In this document: positions 1 through 5,852 of the stretch, in pieces
Layout: the number at the start of each line of letters is the position of its first letter
Numbering within the stretch: position 1 is the first letter of the stretch
Notes under the pieces: generated by a model
Seen by the model: the letters and a program-made list of their open reading frames with translations, nothing else
The model's database searches: none
Told to the model about the DNA's origin: nothing
Program-made: the position numbers and the translations under genes
DNA from: CAUTVF01 sp963541805
GTDB taxonomy: Bacteria; Pseudomonadota; Alphaproteobacteria; Rs-D84; CASDRH01
Assembly: GCA_963541805.1 (NCBI GenBank)
Contig: CAUTVF010000047.1
Span: 1 to 7,645, forward strand
DNA: 7,645 nucleotides
Direction of reading: 5' to 3'

Positions 1-1
1 G

Positions 2-625
2 CATGCATTTAGAGTTTATAATATAGCGTTAAAATTAAATATAGATGAAAAAGCTGATAGTAATATAATATCTCTGGCGGCCTTATTGCACGATTGTGAT
101 GATTATAAGTTATTTGGGCAAGCAAATTCCGAAAATTTAGTAAATACAAAAAATATAATGTGTAAGTGTGGTATTGACCCAGACATACAAAAAGACGTTT
201 GTGATATAATCAAAAATATGGGATATAGTAAGCTATTAAAAGGAATACGTCCAAACAGTTTAGAGGGTAAAATTGTGTCAGATGCAGATATGTTGGATGG
301 TATTGGAGCAATAGGGATTATTAGAGGGTTGCTATATACTATCAATAAGTGTAATGGGTCATATTTTGACAAAGATAATTGGCCGAGACTTAATTTAACA
401 GCTACAGAATACAAACAATATAAGCCAGAGTCTGGCCATTTTATCAATCATTTTTTTGAAAAGTCACTAAAATTAAAAAATTTAATGTTGACAAACTCTG
501 GAAAAAGGGAAGCAGAAGAGAGACATAAAATAATGATAGACTTTTTACATCACTTTTTTATTGAACAAGATCTTTACGATTGGGATTCATATTTAGATAA
601 ATATTTAAAAGAAAATAATTTATAA
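2..625 (+). CDS. HD-domain phosphohydrolase, YedJ-like (5' end outside window)
   Basis: The reading frame is open from the first bases of the window, so the true start lies upstream; 207 residues are visible. The fragment opens with HAFRVYNIA, supplying the first His of an HD metal site. Next comes LAALLHDCDDYK, with the HD pair encoded at 89-94, and then KIVSDADMLDGIGAIGIIRG, the DAD.LD.iGAiGiaR block typical of YedJ-type HD hydrolases. The C-terminal KSLKLKNLMLTNSGKREAEE segment also resembles that family. Members are soluble metal-dependent phosphohydrolases; no substrate can be assigned. As I recall the family, the helix before the DAD block carries a conserved His, and here that place reads KNMGYS (Met at 218-220). 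The core His, HD and Asp ligands are kept. A superoxide reductase gene follows 46 nt later on the same strand and may be co-transcribed. An internal TTG at 86 is a poor start because it would delete the first metal-ligand His. Confidence 0.88.
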   Translation, partial: HAFRVYNIALKLNIDEKADSNIISLAALLHDCDDYKLFGQANSENLVNTKNIMCKCGIDPDIQKDVCDIIKNMGYSKLLKGIRPNSLEGKIVSDADMLDGIGAIGIIRGLLYTINKCNGSYFDKDNWPRLNLTATEYKQYKPESGHFINHFFEKSLKLKNLMLTNSGKREAEERHKIMIDFLHHFFIEQDLYDWDSYLDKYLKENNL

Positions 626-657
626 GATATAGATTTGGTATATGGTAGAGAATATAA

Positions 658-665
658 GGGAGAGG
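658..665 (+). promoter_or_regulatory. Shine-Dalgarno that fixes the superoxide reductase start
   Basis: GGGAGAGG lies 6 nt before the ATG at 672. It falls inside the reading frame that would result from the upstream ATG at 642, and nothing comparable precedes 642. This favours the shorter 126-residue protein, which also matches the usual family N-terminus (MKTKFY..C). Confidence 0.7.
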
Positions 666-671
666 TTTAAT

Positions 672-1052
672 ATGAAAACTAAATTTTACATTTGTAAAAA
701 ATCTGGGATCGTTTTTCATAGGTGTGTAGATAAAGATGAAACTACACTATGTAACGATAATCAATTTATTGAATTATTGCCAAATACGGTTGATGCAAGT
801 AAAGAAAAACATTTACCTGTTGTAAGCATTAATTCAGATTCTGTAACTGTTTCTATTGGAAGCATTACTCATCCAATGGATAGTAATCATTACATATCAT
901 TTATATATTTAGAAACTGAAAATTCAGGACAAATAAAATATCTAAATCCTGGAAACAATCCAATTGTTACTTTTCATATAAAGGATGATAAACCAATTGC
1001 AGTATATGAATATTGCACATTACATGGATTGTGGAAAACGAATATTTCGTAA
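672..1052 (+). CDS. Superoxide reductase (desulfoferrodoxin/neelaredoxin family), degenerate centre I
   Basis: This 126-residue protein reduces superoxide to hydrogen peroxide in the cytoplasm without making oxygen, a defence typical of anaerobes and microaerophiles. All ligands of the catalytic Fe(His)4Cys centre are present: H47 (in EKHLPVV), H67 and H73 (in THPMDSNHY), C115 and H118 (in YEYCTLHGLWK). The active-site E45-K46 pair is also kept, within NTVDASKEKH. The N-terminal 36 residues align with the desulforedoxin domain of two-iron enzymes, but only two of its four cysteines remain (C8, C27). The partners are S11 and N28, so the FeCys4 centre probably cannot form, as in class III enzymes such as that of Treponema. 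An upstream in-frame ATG at 642 would add ten residues, but a strong Shine-Dalgarno (658-665) sits 6 nt before ATG 672, so I chose 672. The gene follows the HD hydrolase by 46 nt. The usual electron donor, rubredoxin, is not in the window. Confidence 0.93.
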   Translation: MKTKFYICKKSGIVFHRCVDKDETTLCNDNQFIELLPNTVDASKEKHLPVVSINSDSVTVSIGSITHPMDSNHYISFIYLETENSGQIKYLNPGNNPIVTFHIKDDKPIAVYEYCTLHGLWKTNIS

Positions 1053-1063
1053 CGATACTTTAT

Positions 1064-1088
1064 ACTATTTCAACATAGTGCGATTTTT
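1064..1088 (+). terminator. Weak candidate terminator after superoxide reductase
   Basis: A small hairpin (ACTAT, loop TTCAAC, ATAGT at 1064-1079) begins 12 nt after the superoxide reductase stop. Four bases after it comes a run of five T at 1084-1088. The stem is short and AT-rich, so termination would be weak. It lies between convergent genes, where a terminator is expected. The opposite strand has no T-run in the matching place. Confidence 0.3.
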
Positions 1089-1098
1089 AAGGTATATT

Positions 1099-1533
1099 TC
1101 AAGTTATTTGTTGGATAAATCTTTTGTTATCTTCAGTAAATAATTTTAGATGTGTTTGTTTTTCTTTTGGAAGATAGCTATTAATAAAGTTTTTAGCAAT
1201 ATCTGGCCATTCTATAATTGTTATTGCATGCATTAAAGCATAATCCAGATCAAGATTTACAAGTTCCATTTCACTTTTTAATCGATAAAAATCGTAATGA
1301 TAAATTAGAATATTATTCTCTTCATAAATCTGCAAAATATTAAAAGTTGGTGAAATTATATCGATGTTGCACCCTGATATAGTACTAATCAAAAATTTTG
1401 CAAATGTTGTCTTACCTGATCCCAATGTACCTGTTAATAAAACAACACTTGGCAAAGTGATATTATTTGCAACAATGTTTGCAACATTTCCCAATTGTTC
1501 CAGTGTGTTAATATTTGTCTTGTTAATAATCAT
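1099..1533 (-). CDS. tsaE: TsaE, tRNA threonylcarbamoyladenosine biosynthesis ATPase
   Basis: TsaE is the P-loop ATPase that works with TsaB and TsaD in the cytoplasm to place t6A at position 37 of ANN-decoding tRNAs. In the 144-residue form the Walker A GTLGSGKTT spans 35-43. SPTFNILQIYE (61-71) and YHYDFYRL (78-85, with D81) follow, then IIEWPD with E108, all family hallmarks. Length and motif spacing match the E. coli protein as I remember it (Walker A glycine near 35, Glu 108). That is why I prefer the ATG at 1533 over the one at 1557, which would add eight residues and overlap lolA by 35 bp. Neither start has a convincing ribosome site; an AGGA lies 13 nt before 1533. The chosen start overlaps the end of the lolA-like gene by 11 bp, so translation is probably coupled. 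It is the last gene of the minus-strand cluster; tsaB and tsaD are not in view. Confidence 0.94.
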   Translation of the reverse strand: MIINKTNINTLEQLGNVANIVANNITLPSVVLLTGTLGSGKTTFAKFLISTISGCNIDIISPTFNILQIYEENNILIYHYDFYRLKSEMELVNLDLDYALMHAITIIEWPDIAKNFINSYLPKEKQTHLKLFTEDNKRFIQQIT

Positions 1534-2212
1534 CTGATCTAATATTTCCTGGAGCATATGATTTTTTACGTTTTAATATAAATAAATTTTCATCAAAACT
1601 ATTTTCCACACGATCTAGTTCTACTATTGAAAAATCTGTTGTAATACCTTGCATATCTTGTACAATCCATCCAATCAATTCAAACGGTTCTTCTGTTATC
1701 TTAAAAACAAATTGACTATTAAATAAATTATTTTTGATTATAATATATAGGTATGTAATACTATTTTTTCTTACAATATTTGTAATTTTTGCCCCAATAC
1801 TATCCAAACTACTATTTGATAATAATACTCCAGCAGGAGAAGATTTCAAATCTAATACAGTTATTTGATCATTGGATGCATCATAATAAATAAAGTCATG
1901 TCCATCTGCCAAAATGCTTATATCATTTTTATAATTAATTCTCATCTTGCCGGGAATAGAAATATAAAAATCTCCTCTTTGTTCTTCACCATTTGATGAT
2001 TTTTGTATAAACTTTCCTCTAACATTACCCATATTGGAAATATAACTTTGAAATTTGTCTGCCATTAAATCAGTATCTGTAGCATTTTTATTATTCTGTT
2101 CTATGGAAATATTTGTCTTTTTAGAGTTATCATGTGAATTTACGTTATCGGATATCCTAGAACATCCATAAAATATAAATAACAAAAAAACAGTATATAA
2201 AATATTAATCAT
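1523..2212 (-). CDS. lolA: LolA-like outer-membrane lipoprotein carrier, possibly itself a lipoprotein
   Basis: This 229-residue protein carries the LolA beta-sheet core from about residue 50. It includes GNVRGKFIQKSSNGEEQRGDFYISIPGKMRINY (63-95), a block with the family pattern G.F.Q....G....G.f.i..PgkmR..Y, and then ADGHDFIYYDASNDQITVLDL (102-122). LolA takes lipoproteins from LolCDE at the inner membrane across the periplasm to the outer membrane. Directly after ftsK is the usual alphaproteobacterial position. The N-terminus is odd. A hydrophobic stretch with no basic residues (1-16) ends in FYGC, a possible lipobox with Cys17. An Asn/Ser-rich, low-complexity linker of about 33 residues follows before the fold. 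A soluble LolA needs neither, so acylation at Cys17 is possible; the -3 Phe and -2 Tyr are poor lipobox residues. ATG 2212 overlaps the ftsK stop by 8 bp and has AAGG (2219-2222) 6 nt upstream, inside ftsK. Confidence 0.85.
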   Translation of the reverse strand: MINILYTVFLLFIFYGCSRISDNVNSHDNSKKTNISIEQNNKNATDTDLMADKFQSYISNMGNVRGKFIQKSSNGEEQRGDFYISIPGKMRINYKNDISILADGHDFIYYDASNDQITVLDLKSSPAGVLLSNSSLDSIGAKITNIVRKNSITYLYIIIKNNLFNSQFVFKITEEPFELIGWIVQDMQGITTDFSIVELDRVENSFDENLFILKRKKSYAPGNIRSDDY

Positions 2213-4388
2213 CTAAAACCTTTTTTATAATTTTACGTTGTTTTGTATGATCAGGTGGAGAAAGTATACCATCACGCTCCATCCGCTCAATAATATTTGC
2301 AGCTTTATTAAAACCAATACTAAAATGACGTTGAACAAAACTGGATGATGTACGCCCTGTATTCAACACCAATTCAATTGCCTGTTTATATAATTCTTCA
2401 TCACTTATTGATCCACCTTTCCCAGAGGAAAACATCTTTTTATCCATAAAAGTATTTTTTTCATCCTTTGAGAAAGATATTAAAGCATCTTCACTGATCA
2501 TCGTATTGTCAAATTCAGGTAGGTTTTGACTTCTCCAAAACTTTGCAACATTTTCAACATCTGATTCTGAAACAAAACTCCCATGTACTCGCAACAAATT
2601 GCGACCTTCTGCCATATATAACATATCCCCATTACCCAATAATTGCTCAGCTCCTTTTGAATCTAAAATTGTTTTACTGTCGGTAACCGTTGGTAATTTA
2701 AAACTGATTCTTGTCGGAATGTTTGCCTTAATAATCCCAGTAATAACATTAACAGATGGACGTTGAGTTGCAAGAATCAAGTGTACACCAGATGCACGTC
2801 CTAATTGTGCCAGACGTAAAATAACCGCTTCAACATCTTTACCTGCCGTCAACATTAAATCAGACACTTCATCAATTATAACAACTATATATGGCAGCTC
2901 ATCATAATCCAATACTTGCTTTTTAAGTACACCATTGTCTCCTTTAACCATCTTAGTAAATTTCTTATTATTTTTCTTTGCGAATCTAATTTTTTCATTA
3001 AAGCTGATAATATTTTTAGCACCTAAATCAGTTAATTTTGAATATCTTACATCCATTTCATGAGCAATCCATTTCAATGCCCCAACTGCCAATTCAGGTT
3101 TAACAAGAACAGGAGTTAATAAATGAGGTATACCATTATATGTTGATAACTCCAGCTGCTTTGGATCGATCATTATAAATCTACATTCATATGGCGTAAA
3201 TTTGTAAAGTAAGGATAAAATAAATGCGTTAATTCCAACAGATTTTCCAGACCCTGTAGTACCAGCAACCAGCAGATGTGGCATCTTTGCCAAATCAACA
3301 CAAACAGGTCGGCCGGCACTGTCTTGCCCCAAACTAATTGGAAGAGCAAAAGACGAATCAATAAAATTATCTGCCATTAACTGATGACGTATATAAACAG
3401 TCTTTCGATTTAAATTAGGTAGCTCAATGCCAATTGCATTTTTTCCACGAACTACGGCAATCCGAACCGACGACATCGAACTCATATTCCGTGATATGTC
3501 AGCTTCTAAATTAACTACAGAGGATGTTTTAATCCCTGCATTTGGCTCAAATTCATATAAAGTCACAACAGGACCAGGAACATAGTTCGTAACACGCCCT
3601 GATACTTTATAATCTGATAATATTATTTCTAAACTTTTTGCGTTTTTTTCCATTTCACTTTTAGAAATAAAATTATTACTGATTGGAGCGTTATATAATA
3701 AACTAATTGGAGGAAGTTTAAATTGAAATTTTGAATCTGAACGCGCATTACCACCAATTAAACTTTGTTTTTTATTTATAGATTTTATAATTTTCTTATT
3801 TGGTGATTTTACAATATAACTTTTTTGATCTGCGCTATAATAAGAAAATACATTATAAATACTATGAAATAATCTGTGGATCACTTGAAAAAATATTAAC
3901 ACATTTTCCCAGTTTAAATTTAGCGATATTAACATAAAAAACAAAATGATTGGAAACAATAAAGATAAGAACAATATTTTAAATAACACAAATAATGAAT
4001 TCGACACACTGATGAATTTAGATATGTAATTATCAAATGCAAATCCAAAAATCCCACTGATCAAAAATTTGTTTCCTATTATTGATGACAATACTCCACC
4101 AAAAATATTTAATAATGAAAATGTCATCAAAGCAGAACAAATAATCAAATAACATTGATACTTTAATTTCCACCCAAGTATTAATAAAGAAATTGAAAAT
4201 ATTAAAACTGTTAAATAAATAACATTAACCCCAAAAAAATATTTTATAAAAGAAAAATTCACAAAATACGAATCACCTTTTGAAAAGGTAAAGCAATATA
4301 AAATATAAAAGAAAAAAACTAAACTCAGAGCACCAATAACATACCGTAATAAAGTAGTTTGATTCAAAAAACTTTTTCCATCAGACAT
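2205..4388 (-). CDS. ftsK: DNA translocase FtsK
   Basis: FtsK is the septum-anchored hexameric motor that pumps chromosome ends and dimers across the closing division site and activates XerCD at dif. The 727-residue protein begins with about four membrane segments (roughly 15-35, 50-73, 79-103 and 133-157). A short linker of about 60-70 residues follows. The motor has Walker A GTTGSGKS (376-383), Walker B IVVIIDEVSDLM (501-512; the usual form is DE.ADLM), ATQRPS (540-545) and GNGDMLYM (585-592). The C-terminal winged-helix gamma domain that reads polar DNA motifs lies at about 662-722 (SSFVQRHFSIGFNKAANIIERME). The linker is far shorter than in E. coli, as in many bacteria. I chose ATG 4388, with GGAA at 4398-4401 9 nt upstream, over a TTG at 4403 that would add five residues and overlap that site. 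The lolA-like gene overlaps its 3' end. tatA lies 65 nt upstream with no clear terminator between. Confidence 0.97.
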   Translation of the reverse strand: MSDGKSFLNQTTLLRYVIGALSLVFFFYILYCFTFSKGDSYFVNFSFIKYFFGVNVIYLTVLIFSISLLILGWKLKYQCYLIICSALMTFSLLNIFGGVLSSIIGNKFLISGIFGFAFDNYISKFISVSNSLFVLFKILFLSLLFPIILFFMLISLNLNWENVLIFFQVIHRLFHSIYNVFSYYSADQKSYIVKSPNKKIIKSINKKQSLIGGNARSDSKFQFKLPPISLLYNAPISNNFISKSEMEKNAKSLEIILSDYKVSGRVTNYVPGPVVTLYEFEPNAGIKTSSVVNLEADISRNMSSMSSVRIAVVRGKNAIGIELPNLNRKTVYIRHQLMADNFIDSSFALPISLGQDSAGRPVCVDLAKMPHLLVAGTTGSGKSVGINAFILSLLYKFTPYECRFIMIDPKQLELSTYNGIPHLLTPVLVKPELAVGALKWIAHEMDVRYSKLTDLGAKNIISFNEKIRFAKKNNKKFTKMVKGDNGVLKKQVLDYDELPYIVVIIDEVSDLMLTAGKDVEAVILRLAQLGRASGVHLILATQRPSVNVITGIIKANIPTRISFKLPTVTDSKTILDSKGAEQLLGNGDMLYMAEGRNLLRVHGSFVSESDVENVAKFWRSQNLPEFDNTMISEDALISFSKDEKNTFMDKKMFSSGKGGSISDEELYKQAIELVLNTGRTSSSFVQRHFSIGFNKAANIIERMERDGILSPPDHTKQRKIIKKVLDD

Positions 4389-4453
4389 TTTTATATGTTC
4401 CAAGGCAATTTAGAAAAACTAAATAAAAAAACCAGATTATAAAACAACAAATT

Positions 4454-4696
4454 TTATTTTTTCTTTTGTTTTACCGATTTGTTTTTTAGTATTTTGCGCT
4501 TATCAGAAGACGATGTTGTTTTTATTTTCACTTTACTCGCATTATTGGCATTCTCTTCAAATGATTGCATACCTTTTTTAAATGCCTTGATACTTTTCCC
4601 AAACTCTTCAGCAAGACTTGCAATTCTGCCATGCCCAAATAATAACATAAGAATAGAAAATATAACAACCCACTCCCAAAACCCAATTCCAAGCAT
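4454..4696 (-). CDS. tatA: Twin-arginine translocase subunit TatA
   Basis: TatA oligomerises in the inner membrane to open the passage through which folded Tat substrates are exported. The 80-residue protein has an N-terminal membrane helix (about 4-20) with a polar E8. The hinge F20-G21 comes next (LLFGHGRIASLAEEFG), then an amphipathic helix with F39 in KAFKKGM. All of these are at the positions expected for TatA. The tail (44-80) is rich in Lys, Ser and Asn and probably disordered. The FGHGRIA hinge resembles alphaproteobacterial FGRGKIS-type TatA rather than the FGxKKLP form. ATG 4696 has GAGG (4703-4706) 6 nt upstream; a TTG at 4708 would include that site in the gene and is unlikely. 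The start lies 12 nt after the SPOR stop, so the two are co-transcribed. No tatB or tatC follows, which is unusual for the alphaproteobacterial tat locus. The FKKGM motif and short length favour TatA over TatB. Confidence 0.93.
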   Translation of the reverse strand: MLGIGFWEWVVIFSILMLLFGHGRIASLAEEFGKSIKAFKKGMQSFEENANNASKVKIKTTSSSDKRKILKNKSVKQKKK

Positions 4697-4702
4697 TGCA
4701 GA

Positions 4703-4706
4703 CCTC
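4703..4706 (-). promoter_or_regulatory. Shine-Dalgarno that fixes the tatA start
   Basis: GAGG on the minus strand, 6 nt before ATG 4696 and three bases after the SPOR stop codon (4709-4711). It makes the downstream ATG the better tatA start and suggests that ribosomes finishing the SPOR gene restart here. Confidence 0.6.
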
Positions 4707-4708
4707 AA

Positions 4709-5446
4709 CTATTTAACAATGACACATGCAACATTATTTTTTTTCAAGTCAGAACACAAACTTCCTGCCTCAGCACTATTCTTCAATCCAATAACACGCA
4801 AACGATACCACGTAACACCTTTTATATTTGTTTGCTCGATATCATGAAGATGCCCTTTTAAAATAGAATTTTCAGAGACAAGTTGCTTCCACACATCATC
4901 CATACGGTTCTTCAATTCTACTGGGTTATTATCCCTATCTTGTGCCGACATCAACTGAACTTTCCATGCTCCTTTTAAAATGGGTTTTGATTCCAATACC
5001 GGTTTTTTGTTAACCTTTACAGTTTTTTTCTTTTTTGCAAAACTTGCAATAGCAACACGCTTCGCAGTTTTTTTAATTAACGGTTTTTCCTCCACACCAC
5101 TATTTTGAGTTATCACCTGAGATTGCGCAACAAGTGTCGATGGCGTTGCAGAATTATCGTTTATTTTAACAATACCTTTATCCATATCTGGATTCCTATC
5201 AACCTGGGATTGCTGCATACTAGGTTGCAAAGAATTTATCGCAACCATATCATCATCTTTATCTCCAGATAGGAAAAATAACAAAATTCCCAACAACAAT
5301 AATCCGATTGCAAAACTTACAATAACAGTTAGTACAAGTTTTGTTTTTTTATTCTTATCATCTTGATATGACCTAGATCCCCCAATATCATTTTCTTGAA
5401 CTTCATCCTGCATATCATCAAAAAAATTATCATCATTCATGTTCAT
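4709..5446 (-). CDS. SPOR-domain membrane protein (septal peptidoglycan binding)
   Basis: A bitopic inner-membrane protein of 245 residues. It has a short acidic cytoplasmic N-terminus (about 1-28) and one membrane segment (about 37-59, KLVLTVIVSFAIGLLLLGIL). A long periplasmic spacer rich in Gln, Ser and Lys runs to about residue 158. The SPOR domain fills the C-terminus from about 160: WKVQLMSAQDRDNN opens it, and WYRLRVIGLKNSAEAGSLCSDLKKN with ACVIVK at the very end is the classic closing pattern. SPOR domains bind peptidoglycan stripped of stem peptides at division sites, so a septal role is likely. ATG 5446 has AAAGGG (5453-5458) 6 nt upstream. The ATG at 5452 has the same sequence directly abutting it, which is too close. 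It is first in the minus-strand cluster, and its stop lies 12 nt from the tatA start. In other alphaproteobacteria a SPOR gene often sits near nagZ, scpAB and tatABC; only tatA remains here. Confidence 0.9.
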   Translation of the reverse strand: MNMNDDNFFDDMQDEVQENDIGGSRSYQDDKNKKTKLVLTVIVSFAIGLLLLGILLFFLSGDKDDDMVAINSLQPSMQQSQVDRNPDMDKGIVKINDNSATPSTLVAQSQVITQNSGVEEKPLIKKTAKRVAIASFAKKKKTVKVNKKPVLESKPILKGAWKVQLMSAQDRDNNPVELKNRMDDVWKQLVSENSILKGHLHDIEQTNIKGVTWYRLRVIGLKNSAEAGSLCSDLKKNNVACVIVK

Positions 5447-5452
5447 AGCCAT

Positions 5453-5458
5453 CCCTTT
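5453..5458 (-). promoter_or_regulatory. Shine-Dalgarno that fixes the SPOR gene start
   Basis: AAAGGG on the minus strand. It abuts an ATG at 5452 with no spacer and lies 6 nt before ATG 5446. Normal spacing favours 5446, removing two residues from the longest reading. Confidence 0.55.
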
Positions 5459-5482
5459 ACTGGTATACGTAATAAGTATCTT

Positions 5483-5512
5483 ATTATATCACAGAAAAAC
5501 AAAGCTTTGCAA
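5483..5512 (-). promoter_or_regulatory. Promoter of the SPOR-tatA-ftsK-lolA-tsaE cluster
   Basis: On the minus strand, -35 TTGCAA (5507-5512), an 18-nt spacer and a perfect -10 TATAAT (5483-5488) preceded by TG (an extended -10, TGATATAAT). Transcription would begin near 5476 and leave a leader of about 30 nt before ATG 5446. A 10-bp palindrome CAAAGCTTTG (5500-5509) overlaps the -35 and could be an operator or chance. This is the strongest promoter-like sequence I see in the window. Confidence 0.6.
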
Positions 5513-5693
5513 GCAGTATGATATACTATATTTACAAGAAATCTGGAATATTTAAAGGATAATACCTGACAAATATAACAATTTGTTTATGTTTATAAGC
5601 ATCAACTTATCGGTTAGATTCATTTTTAGGATTGCTCTATGGTAGAGCTTAAAGTGGTTAGTAAAATTGCCAATTTTTTTCATAATTTTTGAA
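5513..5693. other. Non-coding stretch with several short inverted repeats
   Basis: No credible gene is visible here. Four short inverted repeats follow one another: ACAAAT/ATTTGT (5569-5586), ATAAG/CTTAT (5595-5610), GCTCTA/TAGAGC with loop TGG (5634-5648) and AAAATT/AATTTT running into further T (5663-5680). The third looks like a tRNA D-arm, but no acceptor, anticodon or T arm surrounds it. The last could act as a very weak terminator on the plus strand. The segment could be a small RNA, a leader or plain AT-rich spacer; sequence alone does not decide. Confidence 0.3.
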
Positions 5694-5721
5694 TTGTGTT
5701 TTTTCCAATATAGTATAGAAT
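5694..5721 (+). promoter_or_regulatory. Candidate promoter of tRNA-Glu
   Basis: -35 TTGTGT (5694-5699), 16-nt spacer, -10 TAGAAT (5716-5721). Transcription would begin about 16 nt before the mature tRNA 5' end. Neither hexamer is perfect, and a TATAGA two bases upstream is an alternative -10. Confidence 0.4.
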
Positions 5722-5743
5722 CTTCATCCAGACTTGTTTTAAT

Positions 5744-5818
5744 GATCCTATCGTCTAGTGGTTAGGACGCGACCCTCTCAAGGTCGCAACACGGGTTCAA
5801 ATCCCGTTAGGATCGCCA
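5744..5818 (+). tRNA. tRNA-Glu (anticodon CTC), CCA encoded
   Basis: A complete cloverleaf can be drawn. The acceptor GATCCTA (5744-5750) pairs with TAGGATC (5808-5814). The D stem is GTC/GAC, with GG in the loop. The anticodon stem CGACC/GGTCG encloses loop CTCTCAA. The T arm is ACGGG-TTCAAAT-CCCGT (5791-5807), the discriminator is G5815, and CCA is encoded at 5816-5818. The anticodon CTC (5777-5779) reads the Glu codon GAG only. The TCGTCTAGTGGTTAGGAC D-arm block is typical of bacterial tRNA-Glu. Most bacteria rely on a TTC-anticodon tRNA for both Glu codons, so this is probably a second isoacceptor. No terminator follows; the permease start lies 34 nt beyond the CCA end. Confidence 0.96.
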
Positions 5819-5852
5819 ATTGAATATTGCCAAAATTTAATTCATAAAATAC

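Noticed and set aside
103..447. Minus-strand open frame of 114 codons
   Set aside because: It lies opposite the HD hydrolase, has no recognisable family motif, and the plus frame shows clear HD signatures.
642..671. Longer superoxide reductase start at ATG 642
   Set aside because: No ribosome site precedes it, while a strong one lies between it and ATG 672.
3173..3361. Minus-strand open frame of 62 codons
   Set aside because: It is a frame-shifted shadow inside ftsK over the Walker A region and has no features of its own.
4432..4464. Separate ftsK promoter with TATAAT at 4436-4441 (minus strand)
   Set aside because: No acceptable -35 at 16-18 nt; in AT-rich DNA an isolated TATAAT is expected by chance.
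4479..4847. Plus-strand open frame of 122 codons
   Set aside because: It is antisense to tatA and the SPOR gene, both of which have convincing domains and ribosome sites.
5634..5648. Second tRNA gene suggested by a D-arm-like hairpin
   Set aside because: No acceptor pairing, anticodon arm or T arm can be drawn around it.
5796..5818. Integration (att) site at the tRNA 3' end
   Set aside because: No repeat of the tRNA 3' end and no integrase is visible in the window.
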